DNA from: Nitzschia sp. pyKryTriq1
Taxonomy: Eukaryota; Bacillariophyta; Bacillariophyceae; Bacillariales; Bacillariaceae
Assembly: GCA_956465555.1 (NCBI GenBank)
Contig: OY101121.1
Span: forward strand, 1,078,722-1,142,721
Direction of reading: 5' to 3'
Length of the DNA: 64,000 bases
Shown: one piece after another, positions 1-9,726 of the stretch
How the letters are laid out: every line of letters begins with the position of its first letter
How positions within the stretch are numbered: position 1 is the first letter of the stretch
The notes under the pieces: generated by a model
Seen by the model: the letters and a program-made list of their open reading frames with translations, nothing else
Database searches by the model: none
Told to the model about the DNA's origin: nothing
Program-made: the position numbers and the translations under genes

Positions 1-1207
1 ATTTGCTTGTTGATCGGAATGAAAATTAGTCGCTTCTTGAAAATATTGATCTTCTTTCTTCTTGTCCAAGACGCAACAGCCTCTGGCCCGCCCGATGACA
101 GCGTAGTAAAGAAATGCGATGTAAACAAATGAAATTTTGAATCGAGTGTAGTAACATCACGAGAAATCCTGGAGAAAAGTTGCAACGTATGTGTTAGCCA
201 TGATGAGAATGACCAAAGTAATAATCGTGGAGAGGACAGATGACGACGTACCATTGCATCCAAAAGTCCACCAGCGAATCATTGAGCCATTCCCCGGGAT
301 CCAAGCGTTCGTAATCCCCTACGTTTATCGTAACGAAATGTGCTCGTTGCCGTGTCGTGGCAGTGCTCTCTTCGTCTTCATCCTTGGAATAAGGAGAGAT
401 GTCTGGCTCGTCCCTGCTGTTTCCTAGCATGTCTACGGAACGCGATGCCTCTGTGAGTCCTTTGGCGGCATCCTCGATCTCGGTGGCGTCGCCAGCAAAG
501 GGGTACACGAGCAAGGTACATTCGGCTTGGCGTCCATCTACAAAGCTACTTCTTTTCTTCAGCTTCCGGTTACTCCTGCGCGTCCTTCGTCTATCATTTT
601 CGGAGCCGGCCGATGGTGGTTCCTTGCTCGTACTAGCGGTAGCCGACGATGGAGATCGCAAAGTGTCTTCTAAGGAATTCCTCGGACTGATTTTCAGCTC
701 GGACTCTGTTGTCATAGGCGGTGGTGGCGATCGCGCGGGATCTACTGAGGAATTATCATCTTCCATCCGACTGATCTTCAACTCACGCTTTGTTGTTGTC
801 TCGAAATGCTGTTTGATTTCCTGCTTTTGAGCAGCTGATTGTTGTTGATTACTCCTATGATGATGATTCAGAGTTACACCGGGTACAATGAGTGTCGCTG
901 CTTTTCGTTTGACACCAAGGCTTTTCCGAGTGTCGACGATCTTGGTACCGTTGTGATAGCCGGTCCCTGGGAAACTGCTTGTTGTCCGTTGTCGTCGATT
1001 CTTTTGGGCCGCGTACGGTCGGGTGACCATATTTTGAATGTGTTCATAGGTACTGTAGCCCGCCCTAGGAGGAGTACTAGACGGTAGCATTGGTGGCGTA
1101 CCAACCTTCTTGGGATGAAGAGGACGTCGAGCATTGGCGTCTTTGACCGACGGCACCGATATACATAGTCCTTTCCGCTGTCGTGGCGTCTTGCTAGATG
1201 GTACCAT
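1..1207 (-). CDS. Ulp1/SENP-type SUMO protease (C48 family), 5' part; runs off the left edge
   Basis: SUMO-specific cysteine proteases of the Ulp1/SENP family mature SUMO and remove it from targets, mainly in the nucleus or at its rim. Exon 1 (1207 to 252) has a long, basic, Ser-rich and probably disordered N-terminus. It then enters the start of the Ulp1 fold, where LNDSLVDFWMQW is the family's 'LNDxxIxFY' helix. A GTACGT...CAG intron at 251-169 splits the Trp codon. Exon 2 (168 to 1) continues in frame with FTSHFFTTL, ASWTRRKKINIF and LIFIPIN, the usual segments before the catalytic His. The catalytic His, Asp and Cys lie beyond the window, so activity cannot be judged. The start at 1207 is the first Met of the open frame; an upstream exon is possible. 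It is unrelated in sequence context to the Ulp1-like domain in the transposon at 30 kb. Confidence 0.85.
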
Positions 1208-1972
1208 ATCTCCTTGTTTAGGACGAAATGCGGGAAAAGGAAGCAGTAGTTGTCGACGAGAACAAAGACTGATTCCGCGTTTCTATTTGCACAGTACTGG
1301 TACCGGTGTGTTCTCGTGCCCACTACGCCCTCGCTCAATTTCTCCAAACCAAAGGTCTCAAAAATGAAAATACGTTCGATCCCTGATACATGCTCGTACT
1401 GGGCTGCCAAATGAATATCTCCTAAAGGACAACAACACTATCACTGATCTTTTGACACCCAACAATTAGTCTACCAGCTACAGTGTCATACGTACCGGTA
1501 CTGTACCAGTACTTGTAGCACCAAGTGATCCCCATCTCCATCATCGTGAACGAACTCATCTCAATAACTTCGTTGCGGCGCGAAAAAAATCATCCTCAAG
1601 AGTGGAGGGGTGCACAGACAGACGCTGATGTTTCCGTCTTGCTGTCTGCCGTTTTTTGCCACTGTCGTCTGTCGTCGTCGTCGTCCCCGCCTGGTATCCC
1701 CGACCCATCAGGGGATAATTAGCCGCCCTGCCCAGGGGGGCTGCCCGACCCAGCCGATCAAATGGACAGACGAGAGACGAGCAGACCTGAGTAGCTGGCA
1801 GCCACCGACCGCGCAGCCACCAGCTTTTCGTTGCTGTCTTTTGCCGCTAGCTGTCGCCGCCGCCATTGCCACTTTTGTTCTTTGTGGGAACTAGGAGTAG
1901 GAACAACACCTCTGTCATTCAGAGAGAAGCATAATAATCATCAGTTGATCGATTCTATTCATTTACATCAAA
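1208..1972. other. Intergenic, divergent promoter region
   Basis: Lies between the leftward protease gene and the rightward zinc-finger gene. It has GTAC-core palindromes near 1295-1310 and 1490-1515 and a CT/CG-rich stretch at 1660-1870. No convincing coding potential or RNA gene was seen. Confidence 0.5.
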
Positions 1973-2341
1973 ATGGGAACGGGACCTTGCGCAAAGAAAT
2001 TCGGTGCCAGATCGAAACTCAAGAAGTACAAACGGGCGACTTGGTTGTGCAATCGGGCGAAAGATACCGATCAAATTCAAGACGAAATGGAAAAGGCAAA
2101 AGAAACGGGAAATCCAATTACATTTAAATTTGATGACGAGCTTCCTGGTGGGGGTCAATTCTACTGTCCTGAGACTGGGAAGCATTTCACAGACGCCAGG
2201 GCGCTGGCAGACCACAAGAAGAGCAGATACTACAAGAGGCGCTGCAAGGACGTCAAGGAAGAAAAGTACACTCAGGATATGGCGGAGTGGGCAGCTGGAA
2301 TGACGAAAGAGAAACTACCCCCAGCTCACCCCAAAACGTAA
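1973..2341 (+). CDS. Bud20/ZNF593-like ribosome-biogenesis zinc-finger protein with a degenerate finger
   Basis: Bud20 (yeast) and ZNF593 (human) are small C2H2 proteins that travel with pre-60S particles and aid their nuclear export. This 122-residue single-exon protein has the family layout: a basic N-terminus (residues 1-40), then LPGGGQFYC, an 'L-x-x-H' helix (LADH) and a basic tail, and finally YTQDMAEWAAGM, matching the family's 'Y.Q...E.AAGM' block. Two of the four expected zinc ligands appear replaced. The CxxC pair reads C-P-E-T and the final His position reads Tyr (SRYYKRR). Either the fold no longer needs zinc or this lineage uses other ligands. The start is the first ATG after a long untranslated stretch and gives a family-sized product. 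Confidence 0.75.
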   Translation: MGTGPCAKKFGARSKLKKYKRATWLCNRAKDTDQIQDEMEKAKETGNPITFKFDDELPGGGQFYCPETGKHFTDARALADHKKSRYYKRRCKDVKEEKYTQDMAEWAAGMTKEKLPPAHPKT

Positions 2342-3009
2342 AGATGTTGTTGTGGTTTTGGAAACTGAAAATGCGCAGGCGCACTACGAGTATGCACTCT
2401 CTACTGCTCGTAATGCAAAATGTTGATCTACGATGGCGACCCAGAGACAGCGTTTCTTGGGAAAGCGCGCTATTTATTTTAAAGTGCCATCTGAAAAGCA
2501 GAACGGTACAGAAAGAAACTACTAGTGTTTAGTAGGCGTAACCTAGAGGGTGCAAATATACGACAATCGCTAATTGAGATGTTTAGATGGCTGCTTGAAA
2601 GAGTAGCCACCCCTCCTCCGGGATGTGCTAGCTACTCGCCAAGTGCTCTGCGGAAAAGTCCCAGGTCGAGGCTACTGTCTGTATATTATAACAGCAGCTA
2701 GTACAGTAGTTTGACTGTGAGAGAATAATGTACTGGTACCGTAGGTGCTGGGAACCAAGAAAACAATAACGTACCGGGTATCTCTACTATTATCTCGGCC
2801 TCTTGTCGCTCTCGCCTCGATAAGCAGTGTGCGCACGACTGACATGACTGGAGAGAGATGCCGATGACATCATTCGACAGAACCACGGTGGCAGCGGTGG
2901 CAACAAGAAAAAGGACAAAAGCGCAAAGGCAAGAACAGAACAACTCTTACAACACTTCCTCATTACCGTAGGAAGAGACCCCTCCAACGTTAGATCAAGA
3001 CCCACTACC
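2342..3009. other. Intergenic
   Basis: This region holds the 3' flank of the zinc-finger gene and the 5' flank of the DUF493 gene. There is a short GTAC motif near 2735 and no other recognisable element. Open frames here are short and unlike known proteins. Confidence 0.4.
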
Positions 3010-3668
3010 ATGCGTGCCCGTCAACATTCCTTTGCTCTTGTTGCCGCTGCCATTACGTGTATACCTGAGACGAGCTTAGCGTTTACAAATAATGGGCCTT
3101 GCACTGGCAATGGACTGGCGTTCCGTAGAAACGGTTTGGAGCTTTCAGTGGAAAATGGTGGGCGTGAAGAGACGGAACCGGCGGGGAATCTAGATTCACA
3201 AAAGTGCGAAGGAAGGAAGCACGATATGAGTGATCGGTTCAAATATAAGGTCAATGCTTTGTTGGGGACCTACGATCCTCAAAATCGCGCTGACGACGAA
3301 CGACAGGATGGGAATATTTTGGAGGGTGAGTCACAAGGTTGCATGCTAAGGACTGTTGCCTGTCGAACGTTTTACTCTGACACCAATCATTTCCTTGTAC
3401 TGTAGCAATGCTAAATTTTCCTGTACGATATACTTTCACTGCGGTCGGCAAGACAAACGGAGACGAGGCGATTCGTGACGAATACGTAGACGAAGTAAAA
3501 AAGGTTGTTTTGGCAACTTCGGGCAATGAGGATGCAAAATGGGAAATTCTTCCGAGAGGGAAGAGGTTCACAACAGTTCAATGTGAAGTGGAAGTTCAAA
3601 GTTCAACCATGGTCAACCTGATATACGAGGATATTTCGAACCTAGAGAAGACTGTGATGCGATTTTGA
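3010..3668 (+). CDS. DUF493 (YbeD-like) protein, probably plastid-targeted
   Basis: Two exons, 3010-3325 and 3406-3668, flank a GTGAGT...TAG intron; the Ala codon is split and the frame continues. The C-terminal 85 residues match the DUF493/YbeD ferredoxin-like fold: FPVRYTFTAVGK at the start, EVKKVV in the helix, PRGKRFTTVQCEVEV in the central strands and LEKTVMRF at the end. Bacterial YbeD is a small regulatory-looking domain; in plants and algae it is found fused to organelle presequences. The N-terminus is a hydrophobic signal peptide ending in SLAF followed by a Ser/Asn-rich stretch, which resembles the diatom bipartite plastid signal with its key Phe. Residues 30-105 are a low-conservation linker. 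The molecular role is unknown. Confidence 0.8.
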
Positions 3669-3786
3669 CGTTGGCGTCGGCAGTTGTCAAATTAAAAGTA
3701 CTCTTAAAAACTTTTATCCAATACCTTTTACGCTAGCAATTAACAGAAAGTCTAGTAGAGAATAAGAGGAGTCAAGTGCACACCTG

Positions 3787-5703
3787 CTAAAGGTCTCCAG
3801 CTATTTGTTGCGCCAGTCCTGCAAACTCAGAGCAATTGGGCATCGCCGTGCTAAGGATACCATAAGTAGCAATGAGGTTGGCAGCGAGGGTCCAAAGAAG
3901 TGATCCATAACCGTAGTCCATAGCTTGGTAGCACAGGATCATAAGAACCGTAAGAATCGACATGCCGAGCTGAGCTGCCGACGAAAACGCAATGATGTTG
4001 GAGGTGGCTGGGTGCCCCAATTCGTTTCGAAACAAATCGTGCGTCGCACGAAGATATAAATCAAGCGGACGTCCCTCGGGGGAGTTAGATGTCGCCATGT
4101 ATACTGTTGGACTTCCAAACCCCGGGTAGCTTTGCACAATCAGGTCGCCCTTCTTATAACGTCGTCGTGGATCCCATTGCGAAGGAGTGACTCCGAACAA
4201 TGCTGGGTCCGAGCTATCTACAACTGACCAGCCCCCAGCAATGTACCCCATTATTCCCAAGTATGATCGATTTGAAGTTGCAGCTTGTGCGAAAAATATC
4301 GACACCGATATGATGATCACGGATCCGATAGTCATCAATGTTGCTCCTGGGTCGGAAGAAACATAAGCGGATTCAGTCTTGTAGAAGGTGTCCGACCGCA
4401 GAGGTGATGTAATCCCCACTGGAAAGAATACTTTTGACAGTTCCTTCAATGACAGGCCTTCCGGACAGTGCCCCGTGAAACGACATGCGAAACCAGTGCG
4501 GGGAAGCACAGCACAAATGAATACGCTTTCAAGTAGACGCAAAAGGGCGATTTTGCAAATGAGACGAAATCGGTTCTCTCCAACGATTGACTTATACTGC
4601 TCGGCCCACGGAATCTCCGAGACTTCGCGCTGCGCCTTGGATTTGGTTGATTTCTAAAGAGAGCAAATGGAAGTAAACGGTGAAATGAGGCTGCTTGTCG
4701 TTCACACCTGGGACGATGACGATGATTGATTCCAATGATCGACACTTACGCTCGATTGAATGGCGTTGGTTTTCGCTTCGTTACGGACAGCCTTTAGAAC
4801 ATTGCTTCCAGCCACCAAATCGGGAAGGGGCAGGACCAATCGACCATAGAGTACAATGGTGGCCAATGTTCCACCAACGGAAAGGATCACCAGCATCTGA
4901 CTCAACGTTGGCTTTTCCAACTTTTGGTAGGCTCCATAGGGCCGTCGATCTGCATCGTCCTCGACATTTTTAGTGTTCATAGTGAGAGCGTAAGTCACTT
5001 CTGTCGTTCCCATATCACCAAAAAGATACCATGCATACAAAACAACAGTGATGCACGAAATGATCGCTTGGAGCGGAATGCCATATAAATTCCAGAATTC
5101 GCTCCAGTAGGAGTAGGCCTGATTGATTCCCAAACTAGTCTTTGGGGATCGAGCCTTACGTCCTACAGCGGCATACTTGGCCGAATACGCCCCACGGCCA
5201 CGGAGACACGACCACAGATGTTCCTGCAACCCCAGTATAGGAAACCAAACTTGGACCCGGAGCAGCTGCCACAGATACAAAATGGATGGCGAAAAGAAAC
5301 TTGAAATTGTCGCGACAATTCTGCCATCATCCGTGTGCGAAGTTCCAGTCTGCTTTGCTACCACCTGTGAATTCGGCCTATCAAAATACTGGCCGGCTGT
5401 GATGTGGGAAGTCAGCCAAAATACCAGTAAACCACTGATAGTGGGGGACCGACTGGTAGCGATATCCATGGCACATAGCCATCGGAGGATCAAATGCCGA
5501 GCAAGCCATAACGTGGCGAAAAACAGAAATTTGCAGTCCCCCCATGAACCGAAAGATCCTCTGTAAAGAGCCTGTGAGCTCGATATGGTCAAGAGCACAA
5601 GCGCTACCAACAGGTAAAACTCATGCTTTAGATGCACGGTGGTCGGCCCCAACAGTTTGTACGTCCAATTATCCCGTAATTGGGGGATTCTCAAATTCGT
5701 CAT
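3787..5703 (-). CDS. Polytopic membrane protein, family not recognised
   Basis: Two exons, 5703-4750 and 4653-3787, are joined across a 96-nt GTAAGT...TAG intron in phase 0 and give about 605 residues. I count roughly ten hydrophobic segments. In exon 1 they include HEFYLLVALVLLTI, FLFFATLWLARHLIL, SGLLVFWLTSHI, a segment near ISCITVVLYAWYLFG and another near LVILSVGGTLATIVLYG. In exon 2 they include RLLESVFICAVL, IGSVIIISVSIFFA, SILTVLMILCY and WTLAANLIATYGIL. Between them are hydrophilic loops, including a WDPRRRYKKGD loop. I do not recognise the family and propose no transport function. It is convergent with the DUF493 gene (118-bp gap) and divergent from the TauD-like gene. The start is the first Met of the open frame. 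Confidence 0.65.
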
Positions 5704-6216
5704 CTGGCTTTATAACTGATCCACGGCGACCTTTCAAGATACCGCTACTAGTCTGGCAATCAGCCAATCTTAGAGAGAGCAGATAGAGGGCAGAAGTGAT
5801 AGTGCTAGCAGGTGATCGTTCTTCATTCAAGATTTTATGCAACAACAAACGTACAAGTACCATATTAGTCTCCATAGATTCCAGTCTTTGTCGCCATTGT
5901 CGCTTGTCGCTTTGCGTGATTCGTCTTCCGACCGTCTTCGGCGGCGGCACTGTCAACTGGTTGTGAGCAAGCTGGCATGGCACCACGGCCGACCGCCCGT
6001 CCTCCGCCCGGTCGTCAAAAAAGCCATGCGATCAATTCGAGTCAAGTAGCGCCTAAATCAGTTCCTTGGAGATTCGCTTTCCCGCCCACACTGAACTCGT
6101 GCTCGTATTTTTCATTCGTACAACACGATGATGGGTCTCACTATCGTGTTGTTTTGACACCAACACTCGCTACTTTACTCGACATGTGTTCTTTGACTTC
6201 CCGCCATTGACATCGT
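5704..6216. other. Intergenic, divergent promoter region
   Basis: Separates the leftward membrane-protein gene and the rightward dioxygenase gene. Small open frames on both strands lack family motifs. No repeats or RNA genes were recognised. Confidence 0.4.
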
Positions 6217-7416
6217 TTGCTTCCGACCAATTCTTTTCAAAGTACTGATTACTCTACTCATTTTCGCAGAGACACAAATCTTTTATTCATGTCGTCGTTT
6301 CAGGACTTTATTGTTACCGATGCGCCTGAGCAACGCCAGGTTGCAGGTGTGACAGTTCCTGTCGTCTTGACACCACCCACCAACGCCTCCATGGGCTCGG
6401 CTAGCGAAGCGGCCCAATTTGTCAAAGAAAATCGACCTGCGATCGACAATGCGATGAATGAATGCGGTGCTGTTCTTTTTCGTGGATTTCCTCTCGACAC
6501 CCCAGAGGACTTTGACACGTTTGTGCAAGCGTGGGAAGGTTGGAAAGATTTGTCCTACGACAAGTCGATGAGTTTCGCCGTCCGACACAAAATGTCGAAT
6601 CGCATTTGCACGACCAACGAAGGCAAGAGTGGTGGGCTGGTCTTTCATCACGAGCAAGCTCAAACTCCATTGTGGCCAAGTCATGTATTTTTTTGCTGTC
6701 TGTTACCCGCGAAACCTGGAGATGGAGGTGCTACTGGCATCGTTTCTAGCGACCTGGTCTACGAAGAGCTTAAAAGGCGCCATCCAGATTTCATGGAAAA
6801 ATGTGAGACCCATGGAGTCAGATATACGATTTACGCAGGGCCGGAGCAAGATGCCACCAAGGGAGCTGGACGAAGTTGGAAGTCGTTCTTTCACGCAGAA
6901 ACGATGGAAGAGTGCGAAGTGAAGATGAAGGCTGGTGGTTGGGACTTTGAGTGGGGCGCCGGCCCCAATGGCAGTCGTCTCGGCTCAGACTTTTTGAAGT
7001 GTACCACTCCTGTGCTCGAGGCCGTTAAAGTAGCCCCTGGAACGTCGAAGAAATGCTTCTTCAATCAACTTATTGCTACCACCGCAAATGCACTGGAGTT
7101 TTCGAGAGTCGGTACGCATGGAGGCGGATACGACCCATTAAAGGACGTTCCCACACAGCAAGGTATCGATGAATGTGTGTGCTTTGGAAATGGGGAGTCA
7201 GTTCCGCTCAATGTGCTGTTGGAGGCCAAGCAGATATGCGAAGAACGAGCCATTGATGTTTGTTGGCAGAAAGGCGACGTGGCCCTGATTAGCAACTATT
7301 TGATGATGCATGCGAGGAGACCTTGGAATGGTCCTGAAGGGACGCGAAAACTTTTGGCATCTCTCGTCGCGGAGGAGAAATGCACGAGCTTCGGCAGACC
7401 ACTTCTCGTACTTTGA
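6217..7416 (+). CDS. TauD/TfdA-like Fe(II)/2-oxoglutarate dioxygenase (clavaminate-synthase-like)
   Basis: Single exon, 399 residues. It follows the plant clavaminate-synthase-like proteins (At3g21360 type) block by block: GAVLFRGFPLDTPEDF near residues 84-99, FHHEQAQTPLWPSHVFFCC near 143, GRSWKSFFHAET, and finally WQKGDVALISNYLMMHARRPW near 350-370. The metal site is visible: His144 and Glu146 form the HxE motif, which is the At3g21360-type variant of HxD. The distal His is in MMHARRP, and the Arg of TRKLLASL would bind 2-oxoglutarate. The substrate is unknown. The Met at 6289 (MSSFQDF) is an equally plausible start, since the first 24 residues look like leader or 5' UTR and have no clear targeting signal. 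Confidence 0.85.
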   Translation: MLPTNSFQSTDYSTHFRRDTNLLFMSSFQDFIVTDAPEQRQVAGVTVPVVLTPPTNASMGSASEAAQFVKENRPAIDNAMNECGAVLFRGFPLDTPEDFDTFVQAWEGWKDLSYDKSMSFAVRHKMSNRICTTNEGKSGGLVFHHEQAQTPLWPSHVFFCCLLPAKPGDGGATGIVSSDLVYEELKRRHPDFMEKCETHGVRYTIYAGPEQDATKGAGRSWKSFFHAETMEECEVKMKAGGWDFEWGAGPNGSRLGSDFLKCTTPVLEAVKVAPGTSKKCFFNQLIATTANALEFSRVGTHGGGYDPLKDVPTQQGIDECVCFGNGESVPLNVLLEAKQICEERAIDVCWQKGDVALISNYLMMHARRPWNGPEGTRKLLASLVAEEKCTSFGRPLLVL

Positions 7417-8983
7417 TGTAAAATCCACCAGACGAGAACCCCCAGTTAACTAGAAGAATCTGAGAAGTATCCAGCGCTACGACTGTACCTAGCGACCCAA
7501 TTATGCTAATCCTTCACAATACTCGTGGGTAATTAGCGCAGCGTAGTTTATGTCCACATAATATGTACACCAACCTAATACTTTCTATTTTGTTCTACTA
7601 GTCTAAATATGAATATATATTCAAAAATGCAAATGGGCAAATCGTCTCTCCTCGTTTGAGCATGGATCGGAAAAAGTGACATGACTTCAGGAAGTTCCTT
7701 ATCGTAGTTGAAAGGCGATCTTTTCATTCTGGGTATACCTGCTGCTATTGAGCTGGCCTTGGCTCAAACGAAGCTGGGATTGCATTAAGGCATTCGGTTT
7801 AGGAAGTATTTCTGAGAAAAATGCATGCGAATGATCTCTGCATGCCAGGGAGAGAGAATAAGCCAAGTCTGAAACGTTATTGCACTGTAATTTGTAAAGA
7901 GGGAATGGTCATGTGGTGAGTCAAATGATTAAATATACCACATTAGCAGTGACTGTCAGCGTCGCACACATTGATGCTTACCTTCTCGTTGTGAGAGACA
8001 GCACGGTACCAAGAAGTGGCCATGGATCTCCGGGCATTTTGAAAGTTGCCAGCTTTACACACGCTTCTGTTGCTGAGGAGAGTCTTGAAAGAGCCAATCA
8101 TTGTTGCTGTGTTGAAATGCTTTAGATACGAGGGATTTCGATGTTTGTGTTTGTGCGATGAATTGAGGAATAGGAATGATGCCTGTCGAGATGCAATGGA
8201 AATGATTCAGAAGATGAAGTGATGATGTCGCCAGCTGGCCACCGCAACAATTCCCATCCAACGCTCGCTTTTTCACAATAAAGTGGTGTAAGCACGAATG
8301 AATCATCCATGTATACTTATTGTCAGATATCAAAAGATTCGCCGAGTTGGATTGATGCGTCATCTGTGCACGTCAGACAGTGCATTTCGGAGTAATCTCA
8401 AGAATGACGGAGCGCAATCTGAGACCAGAATTCTTGAGTCCAGGTTGCCACGTCCACTTTTTGCCTGCGTGGGTCAGGAATCGACAGACTATTCGATTTA
8501 GCCTTGAATATCGCCAAACGGAGTCGTCGTCGAGCAACACCGCACGCGAGTAGCATCATTGGAGTATCACCGACTTCTTTACTCATGCCAAAAAACGGAG
8601 ACGTGGGAATCTACAGTACAATCCATTCGAAATCCGAAACATCATGTCGCGCCATAGGAGTATCAACGGCTTGTTGATATTCATACTACAACACAGAGAA
8701 GAGTGGGAGTCTACAACCCACGAACTTTGAAGCACCTCAACAGTATCATTGAATTGTTCATATCCATGCCACATACGGAGAAGTGAAAGTCTCCAACCCA
8801 TGAACTATCAATTCAAAATCTAGTTTCCTTATTTACAACTACTATGTTCTCCATCGAGGATGGAGTTTCAGGAGGAGTTTACACCTTTGGCTGGGAGGTT
8901 CCTGATTGCTCCCAGAAACCAATATCTCAACGACTTATAAATCAATTTGAACCAGATTTTACAGTTTATCTCTTACGTCCACG
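7417..8983. other. Long intergenic region with decayed repeats
   Basis: No convincing gene. The first 500 bases are AT-rich. Between 8480 and 8815 the minus strand shows a degenerate tandem repeat, listed separately. A TATAAAT-like box at about 8936-8942 lies some 45 bases upstream of the next start codon and may be its core promoter. Confidence 0.45.
8480..8815 (-). repeat. Degenerate tandem repeats, units of about 80-97 bp
   Basis: Three related units share the core 'GTAGACTCCCAC' followed after 30-40 bases by 'TTGATACTCC' and similar variants. The last unit encodes VGDTPMMLLACGVARR, which resembles an ankyrin 'G.TPL..A' turn. The reading frame is broken between units, so this may be a relic of an ankyrin-type gene. 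Confidence 0.35.
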
Positions 8984-9493
8984 ATGAAATTTTCCCTTGT
9001 CTTCCTAGGCTTGCTTGCCTATCATGATGGTGCTACACTCGGTTCCACCCACCACAGCCTTCCGGTCAAGAATGCGGGAGTTCGCCGGACACTTGGAAAG
9101 GGTGGCAAAGGAAAAGGTGGCAGCACTGCTGATGATGGTACTCTACCCCCCACCGAAGAAATTTTTGAGCAGGATGGGAGCAACGACAGCTCTCACTTGG
9201 AGCACATCTGTGGCTTGTTTTCCGAGTTTGGTAGTCAAACATCAAATTTTCAGGAGAGCTGTGATGACTTTGATCGATTCAAATATCTCATGTGCCCCGA
9301 CGAGTACGAAATTGGGAAAATCTGCGATTTCCGTACTCAGTATCAGGCCATCCAGGACGCTATTACAGGAGAGTACTGTGGTCCCTTGTTCTCGGCCCTA
9401 AGCGATGTGCCTGTAGAACAAGACCTTTGTGTCGACCTCTGTAACTCCTTTGTTGCAGAGTCGGACTGTTGCGAGCTCAGCTGCCCCAACTGA
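8984..9493 (+). CDS. Secreted small Cys-rich protein, family not recognised
   Basis: Single exon, 169 residues. It has a clear N-terminal signal peptide (FSLVFLGLLAYHDGATLG), then a Gly/Lys-rich linker (LGKGGKGKGG, residues 37-46), an acidic segment and a Cys-rich half with about a dozen cysteines, including CVDLCNSF and DCCELSCPN at the C-terminus. There is no membrane anchor, so secretion or cell-wall location is likely. RR-LGKGGKGKGG-like linkers recur in diatom secreted proteins as I recall, but I cannot name a family. The fold is presumably disulfide-stabilised. A TATA-like box sits about 45 bases upstream of the ATG. Confidence 0.7.
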   Translation: MKFSLVFLGLLAYHDGATLGSTHHSLPVKNAGVRRTLGKGGKGKGGSTADDGTLPPTEEIFEQDGSNDSSHLEHICGLFSEFGSQTSNFQESCDDFDRFKYLMCPDEYEIGKICDFRTQYQAIQDAITGEYCGPLFSALSDVPVEQDLCVDLCNSFVAESDCCELSCPN

Positions 9494-9726
9494 TTCGATT
9501 CTCATCATTTTGATTTGACTCAATCAAAAGCTTCAATAGCTTGTCTCGGTCGAAAGAGAGACATAAAGTAAGGAAAGGACTACCATTTATACTGTTTTTC
9601 AATTACTTGTATCAGTGGCTAGTGGAACTAGTAGCACTCGTACTTCGCGCCGTACAGCAGTAAATGCTCAGTGGAAGCTATAATAGTGCCAGAATGGAAC
9701 AAGGAGAGCAATCGTCGCAGATATTT

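Noticed and set aside
874-1410. 178-codon minus-strand frame overlapping the Ulp1 gene start
   Set aside because: Different frame from the protease, no motif, and includes GTAC repeat DNA. An upstream exon cannot be excluded, but this is not evidence for one.
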